Of a stretch of DNA of 64,000 nucleotides, positions 56,340 to 64,000 are shown in pieces. A model generated the notes under the pieces. The model had not been told where the DNA came from. It searched no databases and saw only the letters and a list, made by a program, of their open reading frames with translations. The DNA is from Halobacteriales archaeon YIM A00013 (lineage in GTDB: Archaea > Halobacteriota > Halobacteria > Halobacteriales > Haloarculaceae), in assembly GCA_025041195.1 (NCBI GenBank), contig JAKCFM010000003.1:62001-126000 (forward strand), in the 5' to 3' direction. Both the position numbers and the translations under genes were made by a program. Each line of letters begins with the position of its first letter. Positions within the stretch are counted from its first letter, which is position 1.

Positions 56340-56609
56340 GTGAGCGACGCTTCTAGTAAACTGGTGTAGTCAGCACGTTGCGGTCATATCGTCGGATAGA
56401 AATGCATCATCCCGATCCTCCACTGCTGAAACTAGATATCCATATTGCGAGTTCTCTCACGAGACGTCGGCCTGATCTGGTTTACCGATCAGTCCCATAT
56501 TCATGGCTCTATCCATCGACCCCCCGGGGTACTGCGGGTACTGAGGGTCGATGGAAATCTTGATGGGGATTCGGCTACTCTGAATGCTATAGCCCCCGTT
56601 TCGGCTATG
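56340..56609 (+). promoter_or_regulatory. Leader of array 4
   Basis: TCCATCGACCC...GGGTCGATGGA (56512-56555) is the 44-nt inverted repeat. ATAGCC...GGCTAT (56589-56608) is the hairpin at the repeat border. The proximal 57 bp equal the array 3 leader with one change. Distal sequence starts right after cas5. Confidence 0.75.
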
Positions 56610-57033
56610 GTTACAGACGAACCCTAGTAGGATTGAAGCGATCACGACACGGACGACGTGGCGATGATCCTCGGTTACAGACGAACCCTAGTAGGATTGA
56701 AGCCAGGATCAGTGTATAGTACTCATCATCGATAGCCGTCGTTACAGACGAACCCTAGTAGGATTGAAGCAATAAACGCTTCGTGCTTGGGACGATCGGG
56801 GCCGGGTTACAGACGAACCCTAGTAGGATTGAAGCGACATAGACCTCGGCGTACGACCCAGCGGACTTCGTGTTACAGACGAACCCTAGTAGGATTGAAG
56901 CGTCGTGCGCGCCCCTCTCCATCCAGTCTATCATGATGGTTACAGACGAACCCTAGTAGGATTGAAGCATACAATACGCACAGGCGGCACAGACGTGCTC
57001 TGTGGTTACAGACGACCTGTTTTGTGTTGAAGC
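56610..57033 (+). CRISPR. CRISPR array 4 (7 repeats, 6 spacers), transcribed rightward
   Basis: Repeats begin GTTACAGACG and end GGATTGAAGC. The first starts at 56610. The last, from 57005, is degenerate in its second half, with CCTGTTTTGTGTTGAAGC. A further partial repeat (GTTACAG) occurs at 57069. Spacers are 34-37 nt. Confidence 0.97.
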
Positions 57034-57069
57034 CGATTCATTGACAAGGTATGCTGTGTACATCTTTCG

Positions 57070-57337
57070 TTACAGCAGAACTCGACGAACCTTGAGATAG
57101 CTGTCCTCGCCAGCGCCTCGATCGGGATTGAGGAACACTTGGCGGTAGCCATCATCATCACTCTCGAATCTGAGTCAAACAGCGCCGAGCCACGTGCCCA
57201 GATCATGAGCGTGAGCCACCCAGCTTCCACCTGCTTGATGAGCTGTCGCCGCTCGTCTTCGCGACTACTGCCGAGAGATCCGCAATCAGCTCTCGGAACT
57301 GCTCGCGACTCCAGCCCCGAGCTGATTTGGTGACCAT
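57070..57337 (-). pseudogene. Unknown small gene, frameshifted
   Basis: MVTKSARGWSREQFRELIADLSA is open from 57337. After a frameshift it continues SREDERRQLIKQVEAGWLTLMIWARGSAL and SIPIEALARTAISRFVEF. A truncated homologue lies at 41243-41359 beside array 2. It follows the TRAM gene on the same strand. Confidence 0.6.
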
Positions 57338-57363
57338 CTATTCGACCATATTTTCGGACACGA

Positions 57364-57792
57364 TTAGTGCAGTCTGGAGTCCAGATCGACGATGCTGGCA
57401 AACGCAACATTCGGTTTGACCTGCTCAATTTTGACAGTCGGTTGGTCACCAGGATGCGCCCCAGGAACGATGACGACGTATCCTCTCTCTACTTTCGCGA
57501 TCCCGTCGCCTTTATCGCCACGTGCCTCGATCGTCACGTCACGAATCTCATTCTTTGTAACCGGTGGACTGGAACCCTCTGCTTGAGTCCCTTGGTGGCT
57601 CTCGTTGGAGTGATTGGTTCCGTCACTCTCGTTTGTTTCTGGTGACTCAAGTAGAGCCACTCGATACGTACCATGTGGAGTGATTGTTCCTTTCGTGATC
57701 TCTGTCGATGGGACCTCAATTACATAGTCGCCATCACGGCTGCGAATATTCGCACTAAACACACAATGCAATGAATCGGAAATATCGACCAT
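57364..57792 (-). CDS. TRAM-domain protein (142 aa)
   Basis: The C-terminal TRAM domain reads IRDVTIEARGDKGDGIAKVERGYVVIV, then GAHPGDQPTVKIEQVKPNVAFASIV, an OB-like fold that binds RNA. An N-terminal extension (MVDISDSLHCVFSANIRSRDGDYVIEVP) and a polar linker precede it. Small TRAM proteins serve as RNA chaperones in haloarchaea. A remnant of the same gene lies beside array 2. Confidence 0.85.
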   Translation of the reverse strand: MVDISDSLHCVFSANIRSRDGDYVIEVPSTEITKGTITPHGTYRVALLESPETNESDGTNHSNESHQGTQAEGSSPPVTKNEIRDVTIEARGDKGDGIAKVERGYVVIVPGAHPGDQPTVKIEQVKPNVAFASIVDLDSRLH

Positions 57793-57859
57793 TAGAGTGC
57801 TCACCACTCTGGGCGCGACAGCCTTAATTTTGCGGTGCAGGAATTTCGATTACAGCAAT

Positions 57860-58560
57860 TGCGAAGGCGTCACAGAACCAAGTTGAGTAGTCGTACTCAC
57901 GTCAGCCCAGCTTCTTCGAAGGCTTTGTTCACGACCTCTGGTGTTGGAGTATTGAGGTAGGGTTCGATGGCCTGGAACGAGTCCCAGCCGCCGACCTGCA
58001 TGACGACCCGTGGGTTCATCTGTCGATCGACGAGGAGCCGTTGAGCGAACCGGCGGCGGAGATCGTGCGAAGAGACATGCTGATAGTCGGGATCACCAGC
58101 TTCATCAGCTGCTCTTTCAGCCGTTCGTTTGACCACCGCGCGCACGCCGCGCGTGGAGAGGTCAACGAGCGGTTCGTCAGGTGCGATCGTCTCAGCAGTG
58201 GTATATCGATGGATATCACTCTCGACGGTGGGTGGAAGATATGCATCGCGAGGCTTCCCGCCAGAGCCACTGGTATCCTTCCCTCGAGGGACACGCAGCC
58301 GATAGTGGTCTCCATCAGTCGTCCGTTTCACGTGCTTGGGACACACCTGTGGGATCTCGAATGCCCGCAGACCAACGTACCCACCGAGCTGGAGGATGAG
58401 ATCGTCGCGATGACTGGCAGCTGCTCGTCGGAGCTGTTCCAATTCGTTGTCGGTCATCCACACGTTGTATTCGTCTGATTTTGCCGTCGATTCCAGCCGC
58501 ATATAGACTACTATAACAAGTTGCAGTATAATCTTGGCGATTGGACAGGAATTAGAGGGG
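57860..58560 (-). repeat. Direct repeat, right copy (integrase block)
   Basis: Counterpart of 45190-45890. Shared flanks are GAAGGCGTCACAGA and ACTACTATAACAAGTTGCAG. Recombination between the copies would excise about 12.7 kb carrying the whole cas locus and both its arrays. Confidence 0.8.
57897..58502 (-). CDS. Tyrosine recombinase / integrase, copy 2 (201 aa)
   Basis: Same length as copy 1, with about a dozen residue differences and all catalytic residues kept (YVGLRAFEI, VPRGKDTSG, SSHDLRRRFAQ, VGGWDSFQA, IEPYLN). Only the catalytic domain is present. Together with copy 1 it brackets the intact CRISPR-Cas locus in direct orientation. Confidence 0.9.
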   Translation of the reverse strand: MRLESTAKSDEYNVWMTDNELEQLRRAAASHRDDLILQLGGYVGLRAFEIPQVCPKHVKRTTDGDHYRLRVPRGKDTSGSGGKPRDAYLPPTVESDIHRYTTAETIAPDEPLVDLSTRGVRAVVKRTAERAADEAGDPDYQHVSSHDLRRRFAQRLLVDRQMNPRVVMQVGGWDSFQAIEPYLNTPTPEVVNKAFEEAGLT

Positions 58561-58735
58561 ATTTCGTGTGTAATTCGGGTGTTTGGGATGGTGATCGGTG
58601 TTTGAGTTTCCGATTAATAGAACAAAACGGCACTACTACCAACATCTAGATTCTGCAATAACTCTCCGAAATAATATAGCGACATACGATATATAAACCT
58701 GCGAGCTCGCAGCACTGGACCCCGAGCGTTCTTGA

Positions 58736-59194
58736 ATGTCTCTTCAGGTAGTCTGCCAGCTTACCGTGCCGACCGAAAACGAAGTCGAGGAGAGCGCCAA
58801 GCAGCGCGCCAGTGATCGACTCGATGGTGACGAATACCCGCGTTCCGTCCCCAGCGTCGTCGAGCCCACGGACATCGAGATGTTCGTCGATAAGCAGAGC
58901 GGGACGAACACCGATCGCGACGGTTACCGCGAGTTGATGACTGCGATCGAGGCGGGAGAGATCGACCAGGTAGTCGCGTCGGAGGTGTCGCGGATCTCAC
59001 GATCAGTACGGGATTTCTCTGCGGCCGTCGAGCGTATCGTCGACGAGAACGACGTCGGACTGCATATCCTTGATATGAGGATTGCGCTCGATCCCAACGA
59101 CTCCGATCCCTACACGCGCGCGTTTCTACGTATTGACAGAACTACTATTGAAATCTATTCGTCCTTAGTGGAGATCATTTCATTTTCAATCTGA
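58736..59194 (+). pseudogene. Serine recombinase (resolvase) N-terminal part, truncated
   Basis: SGTNTDRDGYRELMTAIEAGEIDQVVASEVSRISRSVRDF is the conserved core of serine recombinases, and DPNDSDPYTRAFL follows. The usual start with the catalytic Ser (Y.RVS) is replaced by VVCQLTVPTE. After ALRIDRT-like text the frame runs into a different gene near 59140, so the DNA-binding C-terminus is gone. It is inactive. Confidence 0.7.
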
Positions 59195-60678
59195 CTAACT
59201 ACCAATATAAATTCCTCCTGTCCCTCAAATGTGTAACTGATAAAATTGAGAACCCACGGTGAAGTTATTGGTATACCATCATCGTCCTCATTCATTTCGG
59301 CGGGTGTTTGGAGTTCGGATAGGGCGTTGTGAACTGCTGATTCGCCGCAATCATTTGTAGACTTGATCTCAGCAAGTCCAGATATGATTTGCCTTCGTGT
59401 CCTGTGATCATCCTTGAATCCCAAACCCACCTCAATCACCATCTTAGATAGTCTTTGTGCTAAGAACAGATTCTGGATTTTCGCGGCAGAGACTGCTACC
59501 TCCGAGAGTTCTTTTATTAACTCCCGCCGAAGCATGAGCATCCTAGCGGCAGGGATTTGTAGATCAGCGTTATGAGAGACGATGTTTCTAGATGTGATCT
59601 CGAAATTCCACTCAAAGAACCGGTACCACCGAAATTCGGAATTCTTGTCCACTCTGTCCTCCTTAGTGATGTGTTTACCGTGGTTAGCAACTAGGGTACT
59701 CCATCCTGTTAAAAAGCCAGATAATAGAATTTGTGCTATTACAATTTTCCGATCCTCAAATTCATTACTTTTCTCTATTGCAATATCGACTAGATCGCTT
59801 ACATTTGTTGTACCTGTGTACAGGATTTCTTCCATTCCATTCCTCGCAGCAGAGACCAGAATATCTTCCCAGATCAGCCACGCCTGTCGTACTAACTGGT
59901 CCCGTTTGATGACCTCCCTACTAATCTCGTAACACATCTGAATCCCATCCGAGGCAATAGTGTCCTGCTCTGCTTTAATTGACATTTCAATAATTGAATT
60001 CATATTTAGGAGTACATATTTAGTTATACCATCATATCTTCGCTCAATTGATTCTATCGCTAATGACTTTTCCTCTGAGAGTATCTGAATGAGGCCCATC
60101 TCTTCTTCGTCAGACGGGCATTTATCTAAATTATATATTTCTTCAAATAATGATGCAGTGCATTCACATAGTGCGACCACCAATTTATTAGCCGCATCCT
60201 TATCTTCTTCTCGGATAGCAGACCGCCCGGCTTCAAAGAAACTATAGAATGGATTTGTTGCCTTATCTTCTTCTACAACCATTTCAAAAGCATCTTTCTT
60301 GATCCCATCGCGAATAGCTGTAGCGACCGATTCTGTCGTTGCTAAAAGTTCATCTCTCAGATAAAAAAGCGACCTAAAGGTCAGAGATACTCCTAGCACA
60401 GCTAGAGAGAGGAGTAACCAGGTCAGCCACGCAGGAGAGATCTGATGAACTAAGAGAGCAAATATATCTAGAAAAATTGAACTGGTGAAAATCAGAATTG
60501 TTTGTCTATAAGATGAATTCGCTGCTACTGGGGAGATTACGCGAGTGGTAAATCTTTCCGCAGCTATTTGAGTACTAAGTGCATAAATGGCAACAATAAT
60601 GCTCAAAACAGTAGTTTGAATTATAGCAAGCGATTGGAAAAATGGCTGTAGCGATAATGACATAATCTCTGGAATCAC
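59155..60678 (-). CDS. Large membrane-anchored protein of unknown function (507 aa)
   Basis: Two N-terminal regions are hydrophobic: FFQSLAIIQTTVLSIIVAIYALST, and ILIFTSSIFLDIFALLV with WLTWLLLSLAVLGVSLTF. A helical cytoplasmic region of about 380 residues follows (AIRDGIKKDAFEMVVEEDKATNPF, KLVVALCECTASLFEEIYNL). The helix-anchor layout recalls DUF2254-like or defence-associated sensors, but I cannot name a family. A start at Met 60663 is also possible. Codons are AT-rich, unlike its neighbours. Confidence 0.7.
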   Translation of the reverse strand: MIPEIMSLSLQPFFQSLAIIQTTVLSIIVAIYALSTQIAAERFTTRVISPVAANSSYRQTILIFTSSIFLDIFALLVHQISPAWLTWLLLSLAVLGVSLTFRSLFYLRDELLATTESVATAIRDGIKKDAFEMVVEEDKATNPFYSFFEAGRSAIREEDKDAANKLVVALCECTASLFEEIYNLDKCPSDEEEMGLIQILSEEKSLAIESIERRYDGITKYVLLNMNSIIEMSIKAEQDTIASDGIQMCYEISREVIKRDQLVRQAWLIWEDILVSAARNGMEEILYTGTTNVSDLVDIAIEKSNEFEDRKIVIAQILLSGFLTGWSTLVANHGKHITKEDRVDKNSEFRWYRFFEWNFEITSRNIVSHNADLQIPAARMLMLRRELIKELSEVAVSAAKIQNLFLAQRLSKMVIEVGLGFKDDHRTRRQIISGLAEIKSTNDCGESAVHNALSELQTPAEMNEDDDGIPITSPWVLNFISYTFEGQEEFILVVSQIENEMISTKDE

Positions 60679-60803
60679 GGCATCAAGTTTTTACTACTCA
60701 CTATTCATTCTCCTCATTTGGTTTAGTAAAACAGTAGTGAAGAATATATCAAAAGGAAGAAATAGAATAATTCAGACGTGTCCATGTTCCGTTTTCTTGT
60801 GCT

Positions 60804-61055
60804 ATGACTTCGAGCTATAATTGCTCTCTACCCAAATATCAAGCCGTAGAGGAAGTTTCGCCGAAGGTTGTAGCATTACGATTCGATGGGATCGAGAGCA
60901 GCATCGACTCGTTCGGATTTGAGCTGCCGGAATTTGATCCCTCAGAAACGTCATTACGGATCGAAAACGAGGAACTCGCTGACCTTTCAGACCAAGAGTT
61001 AGATCGGCTTGAACGACCAGCTTCCGACAGAACTAGCGGCCACATTCCGGACTGA
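60804..61055 (+). CDS. Hypothetical small acidic protein (83 aa)
   Basis: VEEVSPKVVALRFDGIESSIDSFGFELPEFD, then DLSDQELDRLERPASD: acidic, soluble, without motif. It converges with the PIN gene. It may be a fragment. Confidence 0.4.
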   Translation: MTSSYNCSLPKYQAVEEVSPKVVALRFDGIESSIDSFGFELPEFDPSETSLRIENEELADLSDQELDRLERPASDRTSGHIPD

Positions 61056-61070
61056 AACAGGTTCTATTCT

Positions 61071-61868
61071 TCAGAAGGTCTCATGTGAATCTTGACCGAC
61101 TCGGGAGTGAGTATGAAATTCATCCAGGATATAGAGAATTGAAAGATCAAACAATGACATCAACCGTTGCTGATATCGGATAACGTCTTTCTTATCCCCG
61201 GTCACAACACGCTGAAGTACACCGCGTTCTGCAAGCCCTATTGCGTCAAGAAGCCACTGCAAGTCTACTGGGGGAATTCTGGACTCTCGAATCCCGATGT
61301 GCTCATCAACCAGACCGCGAGCCCGCTCCTGATCGTCATAAGTTGAAGACATAATGTGGACAGTATCCATTAGTGCGTCTTTCCGTTCCTTTGCGTCGTG
61401 GAGGACACGATCCCGGAGATCCTCGACACACCGTTTCGCATTTCGGGTGGTTACTTCGCGCGAGGAGAAGTAGCTCTGGAAGTGCCGAACAAAGTGTGGC
61501 TTGGCTTGACTGCGAACCTCAATATTGTCGAAGAAAATCTCTAAGATCCTCTCAAACGAAAGTCCATCGTAGCGCTCTAAATCGATTTCCCGATTGTACA
61601 TTGGGATATTGTCCTCGACATTCTCTTGAAAGTCTTCAAGAACGGTTCCGAACACGCCACCGGTATCGTCAGGGTTTACCTGAAGATGATCGGGATTGGG
61701 CACGACTCGCGGAGCGCCTTGCGGACGACTGCAGTACTCGTAGATCACAAACTCACTCGTGAAGAGCGTATTATGACCGTCTAGGATACGCTCTGCCTCT
61801 ACGGCCCACCGATCGTGGGAAAACGTGAGTCCAATGAGGACGTTTGTATCTACGAAGTATCGAGTCAT
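61071..61868 (-). CDS. PIN-domain nuclease (265 aa)
   Basis: MTRYFVDTNVLIGLTFSHDRW carries the first PIN Asp, LFTSEFVIYEYC an acidic residue after the first helix, and KERKDALMDTVHIMSST the central acids. It is longer than VapC toxins by an internal insert. The upstream gene overlaps its start by four bases (ATGA), suggesting a two-gene toxin-antitoxin or defence unit. Confidence 0.75.
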   Translation of the reverse strand: MTRYFVDTNVLIGLTFSHDRWAVEAERILDGHNTLFTSEFVIYEYCSRPQGAPRVVPNPDHLQVNPDDTGGVFGTVLEDFQENVEDNIPMYNREIDLERYDGLSFERILEIFFDNIEVRSQAKPHFVRHFQSYFSSREVTTRNAKRCVEDLRDRVLHDAKERKDALMDTVHIMSSTYDDQERARGLVDEHIGIRESRIPPVDLQWLLDAIGLAERGVLQRVVTGDKKDVIRYQQRLMSLFDLSILYILDEFHTHSRVGQDSHETF

Positions 61869-62719
61869 TGGCGCGGCTGACTATCCTCGTGAGCAATTCC
61901 TCGGCGTTCAAGAATCGGAGCCACAAGCTCATCGGCTGCACTCCGTTCAGATTCGAGTCCGGTCACCGACCCTGAAAATTTCGCATCAAGGTCTTCCTCT
62001 TCGAATTCATCAAGTTTCTGGATCGCAGAACTCCTAGCCTGCTCAAACGAGATTATACCGAGGTTCCCACGAACCTCTTCCGGAGACATTCCCTGTGTAT
62101 GCCGTTGGGCAAGCTCGAGAGAAAATATACGCCAGAACGTTACATTCACCGTCATCAATCTGGAGGGATCAGGAGAATGTGAGTGGAGCTCTCGTGTGAC
62201 CGCATTATACCACTTAATTAGTGATCGATCGTCCTCCGGAAATCGATCGTTTGGAAATGATTCAAAAGTTTCGTGAACCGAACTGAGAACTGATTCTCTG
62301 CTTGGATCAACCTCATAGAAATCGTGATACTCCGCATGTAACGTTCGTATTTTCTTATCCAACTCCCGAAACTCCCGCTGGACCTGATACGGCGCATCAT
62401 CATACATTCTGTCTGTAAGCCATTCTAACCCGTGTTCGTAATATTCAGAGAGAACCTCGGAGACAACAGAACGCAGGCGATCTTCAAGTTCAGGCTCATT
62501 AAGACCGGCTGAGGGGACAGTCGAGGGTGTGGCTGGTGAGACGGTACCAAAGAGATACCAATAATACGGGATCGAGATATCCAGATTTCGCTGGGAAGAT
62601 TTGACGTCAATACGATAGAGGAGCTTGTGAAGCGACTTTTTCGGCAACGCGTCAGCGGCCCCACATTCGTGATTGAGGAGACGCAGAGTCGTTCCCAAAT
62701 CCTCTCGGTTCATTATCAC
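61865..62719 (-). CDS. Partner protein of the PIN nuclease (284 aa)
   Basis: TLRLLNHECGAADALPKKSLHKLLYRIDV, then YYWYLFGTVSPATPS recalls the SocA/Panacea type antitoxin N-terminus, though weakly. A helical acidic remainder follows (REFRELDKKIRTLHAEYHDF, LELAQRHTQGMSPEEVRGN). It is first in the operon, as antitoxins usually are. The ATG at 62713 is an alternative start. Confidence 0.6.
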   Translation of the reverse strand: MIMNREDLGTTLRLLNHECGAADALPKKSLHKLLYRIDVKSSQRNLDISIPYYWYLFGTVSPATPSTVPSAGLNEPELEDRLRSVVSEVLSEYYEHGLEWLTDRMYDDAPYQVQREFRELDKKIRTLHAEYHDFYEVDPSRESVLSSVHETFESFPNDRFPEDDRSLIKWYNAVTRELHSHSPDPSRLMTVNVTFWRIFSLELAQRHTQGMSPEEVRGNLGIISFEQARSSAIQKLDEFEEEDLDAKFSGSVTGLESERSAADELVAPILERRGIAHEDSQPRQ

Positions 62720-62825
62720 CGATATATACCGCTCGGATTATAGAAGTACCGTCGGTTCCCAGTAAACCATCCAATGACTGAGGGAAAAGTAATTCATACG
62801 AGACTTCCTTGTAATAAGATACAAC

Positions 62826-64000
62826 GTGCCCATCTACAAACTATATAAAGAGCGGGAAGGGACGGCGCGACGCGGGGAGGACTATAAGGAAGTCGTCATT
62901 GAGTACATGGAAGGGCTGAATCACATGGTCGAACGGGATTCAGCCTTTCACTCTACGCTTGATGACATCCAATTTGTGAACAAAGCTACGGGCGACAAAG
63001 TGGTCGCTGAGGCCAAAGCATATTCCACAGGTCTCAGTCCGAACGATTTTAGAGACGAACTGGCCCGATATTTCCTCGAATACATCAACCAACCCCTGCC
63101 CCATCGTTTTGATTTCTATATTTTTACTGAGACACTCTCCAATGAGCAGCTCTGGAAAGCCCTGTTCGATCGTGATGTCACCGACAACCAGAAACTGGTC
63201 GACTTCTACGAAAAACTCAAAGACAGCGTCAACGATGAGGTCGTAGATCGGCTAGATGATACTGATGTAGAAGAGTTCCAGGATTTCGCTATTGATACCC
63301 ATGTTTTCGTAGGTACATACGATGACCTCGGTCAACAAGCTCATCAACTCGAGAAAACAGAACGGTTCCAGTACGAGCCATATCTTCATGCGTATGAACC
63401 AGTTTCTGAGGAAACAGATTATGCGACGAATCTGTTTCAGGTAACCCGCTACCCAGAGACACTGTACATCATAGAGACGACGGAAGAGGCCGAATCTGCT
63501 CGCGTCTATAATTACAACAATGAAGCGTTCCCCATCAGGCTTCACAAGCGGAAATTATATTCGCTCGTTCATCCGGACCATCTTCCGGGATCTACTCGTC
63601 ATTACATACACGAGGACCGTTTCGAAACCCGAGAGTTCGAGGAGTTCCTCCGAACGCGCGCTCAAGAAAAGCATGAAAACATCGTAAGATCCCTTCTCAG
63701 GGGAATTTTCACTCTCGTTGCGAGAGATAACGATTGTCTCATCGACCGTGAGAAAGGAACAACTGTATACCCAGAACTTGACCGCAGACAGCACGGTACC
63801 GAGCGAAAACTAGGTCGATCATGGGTTGCAAAGGAGTTAGACACCTACTCGAATGTCATCCACCGAGGTGTCAAAGTACGAGTGCGACGCTATGCGGGAG
63901 AGTACTATTACGTTCTGCTACCCACACAGGTCTTCACATCAGACGGCCGTCTGCCTGTAACAGGCGAGCATAAATCTCGGCTCCAAAACGACTTCTCACC
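62826..64000 (+). CDS. Nuclease-like protein, PD-(D/E)XK N-terminus (C-terminus outside window)
   Basis: Open from GTG 62826 to the window edge (391 codons). STLDDIQFVNKATGDKVVAEAKAYSTG, followed by FRDELARYFLEYI, fits an Mrr-like PD-(D/E)XK core (D...EAK). Further on, RGVKVRVRRYAGEYYYVLLPTQVFTSDGRLPVTGE resembles the strand pattern of prokaryotic Argonaute or APAZ regions, but this is a weak impression. It may be part of a defence system beyond the edge. Confidence 0.55.
   Translation, partial: MPIYKLYKEREGTARRGEDYKEVVIEYMEGLNHMVERDSAFHSTLDDIQFVNKATGDKVVAEAKAYSTGLSPNDFRDELARYFLEYINQPLPHRFDFYIFTETLSNEQLWKALFDRDVTDNQKLVDFYEKLKDSVNDEVVDRLDDTDVEEFQDFAIDTHVFVGTYDDLGQQAHQLEKTERFQYEPYLHAYEPVSEETDYATNLFQVTRYPETLYIIETTEEAESARVYNYNNEAFPIRLHKRKLYSLVHPDHLPGSTRHYIHEDRFETREFEEFLRTRAQEKHENIVRSLLRGIFTLVARDNDCLIDREKGTTVYPELDRRQHGTERKLGRSWVAKELDTYSNVIHRGVKVRVRRYAGEYYYVLLPTQVFTSDGRLPVTGEHKSRLQNDFS

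Noticed and set aside
1-64000. tRNA or rRNA genes
   Set aside because: I looked for tRNA-like arms near both integrase copies and in the gaps and saw none; a covariance search would be needed to be sure.

Overview
The window is from a halophilic archaeon (class Halobacteria). The signs are acidic predicted proteins, Bat-type HTH-10 regulators, Tat/lipobox lipoproteins, a type I-B CRISPR-Cas system with haloarchaeal 30-nt repeats, BRE/TATA-like promoters and many start codons with little or no leader. Base composition jumps from block to block (GC-rich nitrile hydratase and acetyl-CoA synthetase blocks, AT-rich lanthipeptide block). Broken genes, IS remnants, a ParA operon and several recombinase genes make this an accessory region: a megaplasmid or a genomic island assembled piecewise.

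Layout. 1-2.2 kb: edge of a glycan cluster (AsnB-like protein, GT4 glycosyltransferase). 2.4-10.4 kb: decayed DNA with IS remnants, a broken ABC ATPase, a broken T4SS-type ATPase and a duplicated two-gene cassette (tiny zinc protein plus an unknown 233/234-aa protein). 10.5-13.5 kb: a PIN toxin-antitoxin pair, then a cobalt-type nitrile hydratase operon whose beta gene has an in-frame TAG. 13.5-18.7 kb: more fragments, an HTH-10 regulator, bPH2 membrane proteins and a truncated xseA. 18.8-25.1 kb: a class II lanthipeptide cluster (precursor, LanM, two kinase-fold proteins). 25.7-27.7 kb: an Hsp70 protein with a GrpE-like C-terminus. 28-36 kb: secreted nucleases, a ComEC-like metallo-beta-lactamase with DUF3006 partner, and lipoproteins. 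37-39 kb: a ParA operon with upstream palindromes. 40-58.5 kb: the CRISPR region. 58.7-64 kb: a truncated serine recombinase, a large membrane protein, a PIN-domain pair and a partial nuclease-like protein.

The CRISPR region is the most interesting part. An intact type I-B effector locus (cas3 leftward; cas6-cas8b-cas7-cas5 rightward) lies between two outward-pointing arrays, with no cas1, cas2 or cas4. About 7 kb to its left sits a collapsed paralogue: the same array-leader-cas3 fragment-leader-array order with nearly all cas genes deleted and the same flanking gene remnants. Near-identical 201-aa tyrosine recombinase genes lie in direct orientation on both sides of the intact locus. All four leaders carry a 44-nt inverted repeat.

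Between cas3 and cas6 there is a degenerate repeat followed by a pseudo-spacer. Its first 16 nt match, 15 of 16, a site beside a TTC PAM just upstream of a tiny Arg-rich ORF with tandem AGA codons. This is the architecture of a CreTA RNA toxin-antitoxin module that addicts the host to its Cascade complex.

All calls were made by reading the sequence; no database search was run.
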